From the NCBI GenBank assembly GCA_024708885.1, contig JANJXT010000021.1:1-56211 (forward strand): a stretch of DNA of 56,211 nucleotides, written 5' to 3'. The notes beneath the pieces were generated by a model. It made no database searches and had not been told where the DNA came from. It was given only the letters and a program-made list of their open reading frames with translations. This document shows, in pieces, positions 17,885 to 26,772 of this stretch. Origin of the DNA: Thiobacillus sp. GTDB lineage: Bacteria; Pseudomonadota; Gammaproteobacteria; Burkholderiales; Thiobacillaceae. Each line of letters opens with the position of its first letter. Positions within the stretch are counted from its first letter, which is position 1. The position numbers were made by a program, and so were the translations under genes.

Positions 17885-20581
17885 ATGAGCGTGCCCGACT
17901 GGCATCGGAGTACCCCGCTGTATGCCGGCAACGCGGCATATCTGGAATTGCTCGCCGATGACGTGCTCGCGCCCTGGCTGGCGCAGCCGCTGCCGGGCGA
18001 GGCGCCGTGCGCCGACGCCGCGCAGGTTGCGGTGCTTCGCCTCATCAACGCCTACCGCTATCTGGGTGTGCGCAAGGCCGATCTCGATCCGCTGCGCCGC
18101 TTCGAGCCGCCGCCCACGCCTGAACTCGACCCGGCGCACTACGGCCTGACCGAAGCCGATCTCGCACGCGAGTTCGAGACCGGTTCACTGTGTGGTGTCG
18201 ACCGAACCACGCTCGCCGACATTCTCGAGCGTTTGCGCATGGCCTACTGCGGGCGCATCGGCTTCGAGTACATGCACATCACCGATGTGGCGCGCAAGCG
18301 CTGGCTGCAGGAACGCATCGAATCGGCGCAGGGGCGTTTCGATGTTTCCGCCGGCCTGAAGACGCAGCTGCTGAAGCGGCTGACCGACGCCGAGGCGCTG
18401 GAAAAATTCCTTCACACCCGCCACGTCGGCCAGAAGCGCTTTTCTCTGGAGGGTGGCGAGAGCCTGATCCCCATGCTCGATCTGGTGATCGCCCGCTGCG
18501 CGCGCCACGGCGCGAGGGAGATTGTCATGGGCATGGCCCACCGCGGGCGCATCAATGTGCTGGTGAATCTCATGGGGCGTACCGTCGACAGCCTCTACGC
18601 CGAGCCTGCCAACGGCGATCCCGAGACGCCGCTGTCGGGCGACGTCAAATATCACCTGGGTTTTTCCACCGACGTCGCGACCGAATACGGCCCGGTGCAC
18701 CTGGCGCTGGCGTTCAATCCCTCGCATCTGGAGATCGTCCATCCGGTGGTGCGCGGCTCGGTGCGCGCACGCCAGGATCGTCGCAGCGACGTGCTTGGCT
18801 ACGAGGTGGTGCCGGTGATTCTGCACGGCGACGCCGCGCTGTCGGGGCAGGGCGTGGTGATGGAAAGCCTCAACATGTCGCAGACGCGCGGCTTCCGCAA
18901 CCACGGCGCGATCCACATCGTCATCAACAACCAGATCGGCTTCACCACGTCGGACCCGCGCGACGTGCGCTCGACGCTCTATTGCACCGATGTCGCCAAG
19001 ATGGTCGAGGCGCCTGTGCTGCACGTCAACGGCGACGATCCGGAGGCCGTCGCGTTCGCCGTGCAGACCGCAGTCGATTTCCGCTACACCTTCCACAAGA
19101 ACTGCTTCATCGACCTGGTGTGCTACCGCCGTCATGGCCACAACGAACAGGACGAACCGCTTGCGACGCAGCCATTGATGTACCGCCGCATCAACGCCCA
19201 TCCGAGCACGCGCATGCTGTATGCGCAGCGTCTGGTCGAGGAGGGGGTTGTGACGCAGGCGCAGGCGGACGATCTTGTCGACCGCTGCCGCGACCGGCTG
19301 GAGCACGGCGAATCGCTGAGCCCGCCGGCACCCTCCGACTTCAAGGAGACTTTCGGCACGCACTGGGGGCGCTTTCGCGGCAAGAACCCGGACGACGTGT
19401 CGACGGCGGTGCCGGCCGCGCGCCTGGATTTTCTCGGCGAACGCGTCACGACGCTGGAGTACGAAATCGAACTGCATCCGCGCGTGCGGAAAGTGCGCGA
19501 CGACCGTCGCAGGATGCGTGCCGGCGAGCTGCCGCTCGACTGGGGTTATGCCGAGATGCTCGCGTATGCCAGCCTGCTCGATGCCGGACACAGCGTGCGC
19601 GTGTCGGGACAGGATTCGGCGCGCGGCACCTTCTTCCACCGCCATGCGGTATGGCATGACCAGAAGCGCGAGCGGCGGCAGAGCGGCGTCTATGTGCCGC
19701 TCGAACATATCCACGAACGCCAGGGCAGCTTCACCATCATCGACTCGATGTTGTCGGAAGAGGCGGTGCTCGCGTTCGAATACGGCTATGCGACGGCCGA
19801 CCCGGACACCCTGGTGGTGTGGGAGGCGCAGTTTGGCGACTTCGCCAACGGCGCGCAGGTGGTGATCGACCAGTTCATCGCCAGCGGCGAGGCGAAGTGG
19901 GGCCGCCTGTGCGGGCTCACGCTGCTGCTGCCGCACGGATTCGAAGGGCAGGGGCCGGAACATTCCTCGGCGCGACTCGAACGCTTCCTGCAGCTGTGCG
20001 CGCAGGACAACATCCAGGTGTGCGTGCCGACGCTGCCGGCGCAGATGTTCCACCTGCTGCGGCGGCAGATCGTGCGGCCGGCGCGCAAGCCGCTGGTCGT
20101 GCTCACACCGAAGAGCCTGCTGCGCCATCCGGCATCGACCTCGTCGCTCGCGGACCTCAGCGCGGGCGCATTCCGCCCGGTGATCGACGATCCGCGTGCG
20201 CCGCGTACGGCAAAGCGTGTCGTCACGTGCAGCGGCCGCGTGTGGTTCGATCTCGAGGCCGCACGTGCCGAACGCAGGCTGGATGATGTTGCACTGGTAC
20301 GTGTCGAGCAGCTCTATCCCTTCCCGGAAACGGCGCTGCGCGAGGTGCTGCATGCCTACCCGCGCGATGCCACCTTCGTCTGGGCGCAGGAAGAACCGAT
20401 GAACCAGGGCGCCTGGTACCAGACCCTGCACCATCTCAACCGCTGCACGCCGGAAGGGCGGCGCTTCCACTACGCGGGCCGCCCCCCGGCCGCGGCCCCG
20501 GCGTCGGGCTATGTGTCGCGTCACCGCGCCGAACTGGAAGCACTCATTCAGGATGCGCTGGAGACCTCGTATGCGAATTGA
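17885..20581 (+). CDS. sucA: 2-oxoglutarate dehydrogenase E1 component
   Basis: 898 residues. This thiamine-diphosphate enzyme decarboxylates 2-oxoglutarate and passes the succinyl group to SucB. Markers are [12 protein letters not shown] near the N-terminus, [25 protein letters not shown] (active-site His), [17 protein letters not shown], and the C-terminal transketolase half with [19 protein letters not shown]. The stop overlaps the sucB start by 11 bases. The short E1 N-terminal segment that contacts E2 is present ([18 protein letters not shown]). Confidence 0.97.
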   Translation: MSVPDWHRSTPLYAGNAAYLELLADDVLAPWLAQPLPGEAPCADAAQVAVLRLINAYRYLGVRKADLDPLRRFEPPPTPELDPAHYGLTEADLAREFETGSLCGVDRTTLADILERLRMAYCGRIGFEYMHITDVARKRWLQERIESAQGRFDVSAGLKTQLLKRLTDAEALEKFLHTRHVGQKRFSLEGGESLIPMLDLVIARCARHGAREIVMGMAHRGRINVLVNLMGRTVDSLYAEPANGDPETPLSGDVKYHLGFSTDVATEYGPVHLALAFNPSHLEIVHPVVRGSVRARQDRRSDVLGYEVVPVILHGDAALSGQGVVMESLNMSQTRGFRNHGAIHIVINNQIGFTTSDPRDVRSTLYCTDVAKMVEAPVLHVNGDDPEAVAFAVQTAVDFRYTFHKNCFIDLVCYRRHGHNEQDEPLATQPLMYRRINAHPSTRMLYAQRLVEEGVVTQAQADDLVDRCRDRLEHGESLSPPAPSDFKETFGTHWGRFRGKNPDDVSTAVPAARLDFLGERVTTLEYEIELHPRVRKVRDDRRRMRAGELPLDWGYAEMLAYASLLDAGHSVRVSGQDSARGTFFHRHAVWHDQKRERRQSGVYVPLEHIHERQGSFTIIDSMLSEEAVLAFEYGYATADPDTLVVWEAQFGDFANGAQVVIDQFIASGEAKWGRLCGLTLLLPHGFEGQGPEHSSARLERFLQLCAQDNIQVCVPTLPAQMFHLLRRQIVRPARKPLVVLTPKSLLRHPASTSSLADLSAGAFRPVIDDPRAPRTAKRVVTCSGRVWFDLEAARAERRLDDVALVRVEQLYPFPETALREVLHAYPRDATFVWAQEEPMNQGAWYQTLHHLNRCTPEGRRFHYAGRPPAAAPASGYVSRHRAELEALIQDALETSYAN

Positions 20582-21710
20582 CGTGCGCGTGCCCACCCTG
20601 TCTGATTCGGTTGCCAGCGGCACGCTCTTGCCCTGGCGTCGCCAGGTTGGTGATACGGTCGCGCGCGACGACACCCTGGTCGATCTGGAAACCGACAAGG
20701 TGATCCTGGAAATACCCGCGCCTGCCTCCGGCACCCTGGTCGAAATCACCCGGCCGGAAGGCGCATCCGTCACGGCCGACGAAGTGATCGCCGTCATCGA
20801 AACCGGCGCGCGTGCGACTTCGAGCATGCCGGTCGAAAAGCCTGGACCGGCAAAAACGCCTGACGCGGCCCGGGCAGTGTCCTCGCCCTCGAGAGGAGCG
20901 AGTGAAACGACCTTGCCTGGTGCCTCCACTCCAATGGGCACGAGCCCGTCAGCTCCACCACAAGCCTCTCCCCGCACAGGGGAGGGCGCGAGCCTCGAAC
21001 TGCGTCCGCCCACACCGACCAAGCGCGAGCCGATGTCACGCCTGCGCCAGCGTGTGGCCGAGCGCCTCGTCGCCGCTCAGCATGGCGCCGCCCTGCTCAC
21101 CACCTTCAATGAGGTGAACATGGCCCCGGTCAACGCGCTGCGCCAGCGCTACAAGGCCGAATTCGAAGTGAGGCACGGCGTCAAGCTTGGCTACATGTCG
21201 TTTTTCGTGCGCGCGGTGTGTGCGGCGCTGCAGCAGTTTCCCATTGTCAACGCCGCCATCGACGGCAGCGACATCGTGTGGCACGACGACGCCGACATCG
21301 GTATCGCCATCTCGACGCCGCGCGGGTTGGTGGTGCCCATCCTGCGCCGCGCCCAGGCCCTGACATCGGCGCAGATCGAAACGGCCATCGTCGACCTGGG
21401 CCGCCGCGCGCGCGAGGGCCGCCTCACCCTGGAAGAGCTCGCGGGCGGTACGTTCTCCATCACCAACGGCGGCGTGTTCGGTTCGCTGCTGTCCACGCCC
21501 ATCCTCAACCCGCCGCAATCCGCCATTCTGGGCATGCACACCATCCAGGAGCGGCCGGTTGCCGAGCATGGCCAGGTGGTGATTCGCCCGATGATGTATC
21601 TTGCGCTCACCTACGACCATCGACTCATCGACGGCCGCGACGCGGTGCAGTTCCTGGTCGCGGTGAAGGCGGCGCTGGAAGCGCCGGAAGCGCTGCTGGA
21701 GGAGCCCTGA
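20571..21710 (+). CDS. sucB: 2-oxoglutarate dehydrogenase E2 (succinyltransferase) without E1/E3-binding domain
   Basis: 379 residues. The N-terminal lipoyl domain has the acceptor lysine in [11 protein letters not shown] (residue ~43). The C-terminal catalytic domain starts near residue 149 ([16 protein letters not shown]) and carries the active-site His350 and Asp354 (YDHRLIDG). Between them, residues ~79-148 should hold the peripheral-subunit-binding domain (SPAxRxxAxExxxD, GTGxxGRxxKxD), and neither motif is there. The linker is instead Ser/Pro/Thr-rich, and its DNA (20964-20987) contains a REP-like palindrome. No lpd gene follows. An MlaF-like ATPase starts one base after the stop. Confidence 0.9.
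   Translation: MRIDVRVPTLSDSVASGTLLPWRRQVGDTVARDDTLVDLETDKVILEIPAPASGTLVEITRPEGASVTADEVIAVIETGARATSSMPVEKPGPAKTPDAARAVSSPSRGASETTLPGASTPMGTSPSAPPQASPRTGEGASLELRPPTPTKREPMSRLRQRVAERLVAAQHGAALLTTFNEVNMAPVNALRQRYKAEFEVRHGVKLGYMSFFVRAVCAALQQFPIVNAAIDGSDIVWHDDADIGIAISTPRGLVVPILRRAQALTSAQIETAIVDLGRRAREGRLTLEELAGGTFSITNGGVFGSLLSTPILNPPQSAILGMHTIQERPVAEHGQVVIRPMMYLALTYDHRLIDGRDAVQFLVAVKAALEAPEALLEEP
20964..20987. repeat. REP-like palindrome inside the sucB linker
   Basis: CCTCTCCCC GCACA GGGGAGGG forms a stem-loop within coding sequence. Its core matches the short elements at 38242-38280, 50914-50943 and 53293-53338 (CCTCTCCC..TTGTGGGAGAGG type). The surrounding 20871-21000 has the look of intergenic DNA read in frame. 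Confidence 0.6.
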
Positions 21711-21711
21711 G

Positions 21712-22515
21712 ATGGGCAAGACCCTGGTCGAGATCCGCGACCTGCATTTTTCGTACGGCGAGCGCCCGGTCCTGCGCGGGGTGAATCTCGACATTCCGCG
21801 CGGCAGGCTGGTCGCCATCCTCGGGGTGAGCGGCTGCGGCAAGACCACGCTCCTGCGTCACGTTGGAGGACAACTGCAGCCGGCGCGCGGCCAGGTGAAG
21901 GTTGATGGCCAGGTGGTGCATGCGCTCGGCAACGACGCCCTGTACGCGATGCGGCGAAAGATGGGCATGATGTTCCAGGTGAGCGGGCTGTTCAGCGATC
22001 TCTCGGTGTTCGAAAACATCGCCTACCCCATGCGCGAGCACACCGACCTGCCGGAGGACGTCATCCGCGACCTCGTGCTGATGAAACTGCACGCGGTCGG
22101 CCTGCGCGGCGCACGCGACCTGCGCACCGGGGAGCTGTCCGGCGGCATGCAGCGCCGCGTCGCGCTGGCCCGCGCGATTGCGCTCGATCCCATGCTGATC
22201 ATGTACGACGAGCCCTTCGCCGGGCTCGACCCGATCTCGCTCAGCACCATCGCCAACCTCATCCGCCGGCTCAACGACGCGCTCGGGCTGACTTCGGTCG
22301 TGGTGACCTACGACGTCTCCGAGTCGCTCAAGGTCGCTGATTACGTCTATTTCCTTCACGACGGCGTGGTCGTCGCGGAAGGCGAAGCGGCAGGCATGGC
22401 CGATTCAGACGATCCCTTCGTGCGCCAGTTCGTCCATGCCCGCCCCGACGGTCCGGTCGCGTTCCAGTACCCGAGCCGGCCCTTCGCGGATTCGATCGGC
22501 CTCGGCGGCGCCTGA
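21712..22515 (+). CDS. MlaF-like ABC transporter ATPase (orphan)
   Basis: 267 residues. Walker A is GVSGCGKTT near residue 39, the Q-loop is MMFQVSGLFSDLSVFENIAYP (typical of the MlaF/Ttg2A phospholipid-transport group), the signature is LSGGMQRRVALARA near residue 143, and Walker B is LIMYDEPFAGLDP. The H-switch position reads VVTYDVSESLKVADYVYFL, that is, Tyr200 instead of His. MlaF drives retrograde phospholipid transport with MlaE, MlaD and MlaB, but no such partner is adjacent. The gene is fused to the sucAB operon by a one-base gap. It could serve an MlaE encoded elsewhere. Confidence 0.82.
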   Translation: MGKTLVEIRDLHFSYGERPVLRGVNLDIPRGRLVAILGVSGCGKTTLLRHVGGQLQPARGQVKVDGQVVHALGNDALYAMRRKMGMMFQVSGLFSDLSVFENIAYPMREHTDLPEDVIRDLVLMKLHAVGLRGARDLRTGELSGGMQRRVALARAIALDPMLIMYDEPFAGLDPISLSTIANLIRRLNDALGLTSVVVTYDVSESLKVADYVYFLHDGVVVAEGEAAGMADSDDPFVRQFVHARPDGPVAFQYPSRPFADSIGLGGA

Positions 22516-22532
22516 CGCGACAGGCCGGCAGG

Positions 22533-22559
22533 TTCAGTTTGTCCATCAACTGCCGATAA
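22533..22559 (+). promoter_or_regulatory. Near-consensus sigma-28 (FliA) promoter
   Basis: TTCAGTTT at 22533-22540 (consensus TAAAGTTT), then exactly 11 bases, then a perfect GCCGATAA at 22552-22559. It lies 65 bases before the ATG of the receiver-TPR gene, in a non-coding gap just after the MlaF-like gene. FliA itself is encoded at 11051-11761. Confidence 0.75.
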
Positions 22560-22561
22560 AG

Positions 22562-22612
22562 CCTGAGAAATCCCGGAAGCCGCACCATTGTGCGGCACAG
22601 AACTTTCTCAGG
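22562..22612 (+). promoter_or_regulatory. Nested inverted repeat in the 5' leader of the receiver-TPR operon
   Basis: Outer arms CCTGAGAAA (22562-22570) and TTTCTCAGG (22604-22612) enclose a second perfect hairpin, GCCGCAC (22579-22585) with GTGCGGC (22590-22596) around CATT. It begins two bases after the sigma-28 -10 and so covers the likely transcription start. It ends 12 bases before the ATG at 22624. No U-tract follows. It may be an operator or an mRNA structure that affects ribosome access. Confidence 0.55.
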
Positions 22613-22623
22613 ATCGCGCGAAC

Positions 22624-24285
22624 ATGGCATTCCCTCCGGCTGCGGCCGGCAAACCGGTTATCGACTTTGGCGCCTTGCGTGTGCTGGTGGTGGACGACTA
22701 CCCCGGCATGCGCAACGCGCTGCGGCTGACCCTGTCCAATTTCGGCATCACCAAGGTGCAGGTCGCCGCGAATGCGGCCGAGGCAATCTTCCAGATCCGC
22801 ACCAAATCCTACGATTTCATCCTCTGCGACTTCAACCTGGGTGACGGCCGCGACGGCCAGCAACTGCTGGAGGAATTGCGCCACAGCAACCTCATTTCCC
22901 TGGATACCGTGTTCATGATGGTCACCGCGGAATCCTTCTATGAAAAAGTCGTCGCCACCGCAGAGCTCGCCCCCGACGACTACATGATCAAGCCGTTCAG
23001 CGCCGAAGTGCTGTGCGCGCGGCTGGTGTCGATCCTGCAGAAGAAACGCGCCTTCGCGGACGCCTACCGGAATTTCCAGTCCAACCAGCTCGAGGCGGCC
23101 ATCGCCGCCTGCGACACGCTCGTGCGCGAGCAGCCGCGCTACGTGATCGATGCGCTGCGCTTCAAGGGCGAGGTGCTCAATGCCATGGGGCGCTTCGAGG
23201 AGGCCGAGGCGCTCTACAAGGAGGTCATCGCCATGCGTGCCGTACCGTGGGCACGGCTTGGGCTGGCGCGTGCCCTGCACCTGCAGCAGAAGGATGAAGC
23301 CGCCGAGGAGGAATTGCGCGATGTCCTCGATCATGCGCCGGAGATGGTTGCCGCCTTCGATCTTTTGGCGGACGTGTGTCTGGCGAAGAAAGATCCGGTT
23401 GCAGCGCAGGAGGCTTTGCAGCAGGGTGTTGCCGTCTCCTCCCGCACGGTGCGGCGACAGCAGAAGCTGGGTGAGGTCGCATTCGACAATGGCGATCTCG
23501 AGACCGCGCGCACCGCCTGTACCCACGCCATCGAAAAGGGCCGCCACTCGGTCTTCGTCACCCCTGCCGATTACGGCAATCTGTGCCGCGTGCAGCTGGA
23601 GCAGGGCGACCTCAAGGCGGTGGCGAACACCCTCAAACTCAACAAGCGCACGCTGGAAGCGACACCCGAAGGCCAGCTGGTGATGGCCGTGACCCAGAGC
23701 GCGTCCTGCACGCGCGAGGGCAAGGCGGCCGAAGCGGCGAAGGCGCTCGACACGGTAGCCAGCCTGCGCGCCAACGGTACCCGTGGCGATGCCCAGCTCA
23801 TGCTCGATCTGGCCAGCACCTGCATGGCCAACGGCCGCCTCGACGAGGCCGATGCCGTCGTCGCCGAGGTCGCCCGCAACGCACACGACAGCGACGCACT
23901 GCTGGCGAAGGCGCGCAAGATCTACACCGACGCGGGGCGCGAGGAGAGCGGCAGCAGCGTTCTGGCCTCGGCCACGGCCGATGTGCGCAAGCTCAACAAC
24001 GAGGGGGTCGTGCTGGCGCAGAAGGGCGATTTCCGCACTGCCGCGGACAGACTGCTCACCGCCTGCGCGGCCGCGCCCTTCAACCCGCGCATCAGCATGA
24101 ACGCGGTCTGGGTCATCCTCAAGCACATTGACCAGGCCGGCATGGACGAGCAGCTGATCATCGCTGCGCGGCAGCAGCTTGGCGAGGCCGAACGCCAGGC
24201 CCCGGGGCATCCGCGTCTGGCGGGCCTGCGCCTGCACCTGAAGGACATCGAGAGCCGCTTCGGCATACACAGGAAGCAGGCATGA
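22624..24285 (+). CDS. Response regulator with C-terminal TPR array
   Basis: 553 residues. Residues ~17-135 are a receiver domain with the acidic pair D24-D25 (VLVVDDYPGM), phosphoacceptor D69 (FILCDFNLGDG), the Thr of MMVTAES and the Lys of DYMIKPF. From ~140 to 540 the chain is helical repeat: ALRFKGEVLNAMGRFEEAEALYKEVI is a clear TPR, and further units are recognisable. There is no DNA-binding or enzymatic output domain, so it probably signals through protein contacts. A small kinase-like gene overlaps it downstream by four bases, and a YcgR-like PilZ gene follows. I chose ATG 22624; a GTG 36 bases upstream would start inside the leader hairpin. Confidence 0.87.
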   Translation: MAFPPAAAGKPVIDFGALRVLVVDDYPGMRNALRLTLSNFGITKVQVAANAAEAIFQIRTKSYDFILCDFNLGDGRDGQQLLEELRHSNLISLDTVFMMVTAESFYEKVVATAELAPDDYMIKPFSAEVLCARLVSILQKKRAFADAYRNFQSNQLEAAIAACDTLVREQPRYVIDALRFKGEVLNAMGRFEEAEALYKEVIAMRAVPWARLGLARALHLQQKDEAAEEELRDVLDHAPEMVAAFDLLADVCLAKKDPVAAQEALQQGVAVSSRTVRRQQKLGEVAFDNGDLETARTACTHAIEKGRHSVFVTPADYGNLCRVQLEQGDLKAVANTLKLNKRTLEATPEGQLVMAVTQSASCTREGKAAEAAKALDTVASLRANGTRGDAQLMLDLASTCMANGRLDEADAVVAEVARNAHDSDALLAKARKIYTDAGREESGSSVLASATADVRKLNNEGVVLAQKGDFRTAADRLLTACAAAPFNPRISMNAVWVILKHIDQAGMDEQLIIAARQQLGEAERQAPGHPRLAGLRLHLKDIESRFGIHRKQA

Positions 24286-24935
24286 ACCGAGACAACGACG
24301 ATTTCTACGCAGCCCTGATCCATGAACTGAAGAACAACCTCGGGCTGCTGTCGATGACCCTCGATGCCATTCCGGAAACCGGCGACACCGCTCGCGACAC
24401 GGCGGTCGACGCCGCGCGTCTGCAATGCCAGGGTGTCGTCGAGCGCCTGCAGCAGGCCTTGCTGGTCTACAAGGCCAAGCAGGGCCGATTGGCCCCGGCC
24501 ATTGACGCGTATTCGCCGCACGACCTGGTGGAGGAGGTGAGCAAGCGTGCGGAGACGCTGTCGCACCGCCGCATCCAGGTTGCCGCCGAGGTGGCCGCCG
24601 AGGTTCCGCCCATCGGATTTTTCGATCGCGACCTCATCGAAATGGCGCTCATCAACGCCGTCCACAACTCGCTCGTCTACGCGCATTCGGCCATTCGCAT
24701 CGAGGCCGGCATGCAGGATGGCTTGCTGGCATTCAGTGTGCGCGACGATTCCGAAGGATTTCCTGCGCACATCCTCGCCAGCCTTGCCGACGGGACGCCC
24801 TGCCGCGCGCGCGGCACCGGGCTGGGCCTGCAATTTGCCCGCCTGATCGCCGAGGCCCACGAAAACCGTGGGCGCCGCGGCGCGCTGCGCCTCGCCAACG
24901 ACGGCGGTGCCGTGTTCAGCCTCATCGTGCCGTGA
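24282..24935 (+). CDS. Small soluble histidine-kinase-like ATPase
   Basis: 217 residues without membrane or sensor domain. An H-box-like helix FYAALIHELKNNLGLLSM (His near residue 14) precedes a HATPase_c domain: N-box LINAVHNSLVYA near residue 125, G1 VRDDSEGFP near 150, and G2 GTGLGLQFARLIAEAH near 175. It overlaps the response-regulator gene by four bases, so it is the natural phosphodonor or phosphatase partner of that receiver. Input presumably comes from a binding partner, because no sensing domain is seen. Activity is inferred from motifs only. Confidence 0.85.
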   Translation: MNRDNDDFYAALIHELKNNLGLLSMTLDAIPETGDTARDTAVDAARLQCQGVVERLQQALLVYKAKQGRLAPAIDAYSPHDLVEEVSKRAETLSHRRIQVAAEVAAEVPPIGFFDRDLIEMALINAVHNSLVYAHSAIRIEAGMQDGLLAFSVRDDSEGFPAHILASLADGTPCRARGTGLGLQFARLIAEAHENRGRRGALRLANDGGAVFSLIVP

Positions 24936-24969
24936 ACCCGATCACGTGACGGCCAGCTCGTCGACCCCC

Positions 24970-25641
24970 ATGTCCGAAGACGACGTCTCCATCGCTTTCG
25001 AAGACCTCGCGTTGCAGCCGGGCGAGATGCTGCAGGCCCATTCGGCGCTCGAAGTCATCGGCGAATTCCTGCCGGTGGGGTTTCTCGGCTACCTGAAGAA
25101 CCAGACCCTCATCGTCACCAACCCGATCGCCGCCGGCAAGGTGGTTGCGGTGAAGGAGGGCACACCCTACAACGTGAAGGGGTTCTCCGGCACCCAGCAT
25201 TTCACCTTCAAGTCCAAGGTGGTGAAGCTGCATGCGCAGCCCTATCCGCACATGCACATCGAGTATCCGCGGCAGGTGCTCGCCACGCGCATTCGCAAGG
25301 ATTTGCGTACCGTCGTCAACCTGCCCGCGACCCTCTTCAATCCGATCAGCCGCAAGGAGACGCCTGTGAACCTGCGCGACCTCAGCGCCGGCGGCGGACA
25401 ACTGGTCCTGCCTGGCCCGATGGGGCGCAAGGACACGAAATACACGCTCAGCTTCAGGGTGCGGGTGGCCGAGGACATCGAGGAAGCGGTGCGCACCGAA
25501 GTCGTCGTGCGCGCGCTCGACAGCCAGCTCGTGAAGGATGTCGCGGTGCACACCATGGGCGTGCAATTTCTCGATCTCGACAAGGCTGCGCGGCTGCTGG
25601 TGATGACCCTGGTCTACCGCCAGCGCCTGCGCAAGGAGTGA
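24970..25641 (+). CDS. YcgR-like PilZ-domain c-di-GMP effector
   Basis: 223 residues. The N-terminal ~100 residues resemble the YcgR/flagellar-brake N-domain (MLQAHSALEVIGEFLPVGFLGYL). The C-terminal PilZ domain has the c-di-GMP motif RKDLR (R109-R113) and DLSAGG (D137, S139, G142). Such proteins bind c-di-GMP and act on the flagellar motor or other surface machines. It follows the kinase-like gene after 34 bases in the operon headed by a sigma-28 promoter, which supports a motility role. I chose the ATG at 24970, since the upstream reading runs through the previous gene. Confidence 0.85.
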   Translation: MSEDDVSIAFEDLALQPGEMLQAHSALEVIGEFLPVGFLGYLKNQTLIVTNPIAAGKVVAVKEGTPYNVKGFSGTQHFTFKSKVVKLHAQPYPHMHIEYPRQVLATRIRKDLRTVVNLPATLFNPISRKETPVNLRDLSAGGGQLVLPGPMGRKDTKYTLSFRVRVAEDIEEAVRTEVVVRALDSQLVKDVAVHTMGVQFLDLDKAARLLVMTLVYRQRLRKE

Positions 25642-25650
25642 GCGCGCTGC

Positions 25651-25995
25651 TCACCCCTCGGTGAGCTGTACCGAGGCTTCACCCGTGGCCGTGTCGACGG
25701 CGAATTCCAGAACGCAGTATTCCGTCTGCTCGTCGATCGGTGTCGGGTCGTCGGCGCAACTGCAACCCGCGATGATGCCGGTGTAGAAAATACCGGTCTT
25801 GATCCGCAGGTGCCCCTCTTCCCGGTTGGCGGCCAGCGGCACGGCGCGGAAGGGCGTGGCGGTGACATGACTGCTGCGCGACAGGCCTTCCTGCAGCGGC
25901 AGCAGGCCGGGGTCGAGGTGTTCGACCTCGTGCTTGAACGTCTCCCGGAACATCGGCGTATTCCAGGCGTCAAGGGTTTGCGGCAGTCTGATCAT
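25651..25995 (-). CDS. Conserved hypothetical protein with a GCSCADDPTP motif
   Basis: 114 residues, unknown function. It begins IRLPQTLDAWNTPMF, carries a hydrophobic core strand KTGIFYTGIIAGCSCADDPTP with two cysteines spaced by one residue (near 81-83), and ends in an acidic strand pair YCVLEFAVDTATGEA. I recall similar unannotated proteins in betaproteobacteria but cannot name a family. No signal peptide or membrane helix is evident. The Cys-x-Cys followed by Asp-Asp could bind metal. The macro-domain gene lies 12 bases upstream on the same strand. A GCTCACC/GGTGAGC hairpin (25649-25666) overlaps its 3' end facing the PilZ gene. Confidence 0.7.
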   Translation of the reverse strand: MIRLPQTLDAWNTPMFRETFKHEVEHLDPGLLPLQEGLSRSSHVTATPFRAVPLAANREEGHLRIKTGIFYTGIIAGCSCADDPTPIDEQTEYCVLEFAVDTATGEASVQLTEG

Positions 25996-26007
25996 GGTGG
26001 TCTCCAG

Positions 26008-26517
26008 TCAGGTTTGAAGCAGTTGTTCGTACACGGCGAGGGCGTTCGCCCCATGACAACAGAACACGATCTCCCGGATGGCAGGGTGCCGTGGCGTGCC
26101 GTCGCGCACGGCGGCGACCGCGATTCTCGCGGCCGCCTCGAACGGGTAGCCATAGGCGCCAGTGCTGATCGCCGGGAAGGCGAGCGTGGCAGCACCGGCC
26201 CCCGCGGCAACTTCGAGACTGCGACGGTAGCACGACGCCAGCAATCCGGCTTCACCGTGGCCACCCCCCTGCCACACGGGGCCGACCGTGTGGATCACCC
26301 AGCACGCCGGCAGGCGGTAGCCGCGCGTCAGCTTGGCGTCCCCGGTATGGCAACCGCCGAGCGTGCGGCATTCGGCCAGCAGCTCCGCACCGGCGGCGCG
26401 GTGGATCGCACCGTCGACACCGCCGCCGCCGAGCAGGGTGCTGTTGGCGGCATTGACGATGGCATCGACGGCCAGGGTGGTGAGGTCGGCCTGTACGGCA
26501 CGGAGCACGGCACGCAT
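26008..26517 (-). CDS. Macro-domain ADP-ribose (O-acetyl-ADP-ribose) deacetylase
   Basis: 169 residues, a single macro domain of the YmdB type. Ligand motifs are [23 protein letters not shown] (catalytic Asn/Asp region, residues ~20-42) and [15 protein letters not shown] (phosphate loop, ~115-130). Members hydrolyse O-acetyl-ADP-ribose and remove ADP-ribose from acidic residues. I chose ATG 26517 because [16 protein letters not shown] needs only ~10 residues before it. Earlier ATGs would extend through the dispersed repeat and the tRNA-Val gene. Confidence 0.92.
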   Translation of the reverse strand: MRAVLRAVQADLTTLAVDAIVNAANSTLLGGGGVDGAIHRAAGAELLAECRTLGGCHTGDAKLTRGYRLPACWVIHTVGPVWQGGGHGEAGLLASCYRRSLEVAAGAGAATLAFPAISTGAYGYPFEAAARIAVAAVRDGTPRHPAIREIVFCCHGANALAVYEQLLQT

Positions 26518-26522
26518 AGATC

Positions 26523-26665
26523 TTGGAAAAAGCAGTTGAACCACAGAGAACAGCGAGCAAAAACATACGCTTGCATTCCTGCCGCGGTTCACCCGATGGA
26601 TGAGTGGGAAAAAATGCGGAGAAGTCCCGTTTCTCGGGTTTCTCTGTGCCTCTGTGGTACGGAAT
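26523..26665 (+). repeat. Dispersed palindromic repeat, copy 2
   Basis: It runs from TTGGAAAAAGCAGTTGAACC to CTCTGTGGTACGGAATT, with the TTCACCCGATGGATGAG core in the middle. Orientation is the same as the copy at 50692-50859. The first base lies six bases from the macro-domain start, so this repeat supplies much of that gene's upstream region. It is slightly shorter than copy 3 because both CACAGAG arms have lost a unit. Confidence 0.85.
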
Positions 26666-26730
26666 TTAGGTTTATTCATTCTATGCCCGCGAGGCGCACC
26701 GGGCACGCGGAGAAAAAATTCCCGCCACAG

Positions 26731-26760
26731 TCGACAGAAGCGCTCCGTTTCGGTTATGAT
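26731..26760 (+). promoter_or_regulatory. Promoter of tRNA-Val
   Basis: TCGACA (26731-26736) and TATGAT (26755-26760) with an 18-base spacer match sigma-70 elements in five of six positions each. The tRNA begins 13 bases downstream. Confidence 0.65.
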
Positions 26761-26772
26761 GCGCCCCGCATT

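Noticed and set aside
22588-22623. Earlier GTG start for the receiver-TPR gene
   Set aside because: It lies inside the leader hairpin and adds residues without family likeness. ATG 22624 is better.
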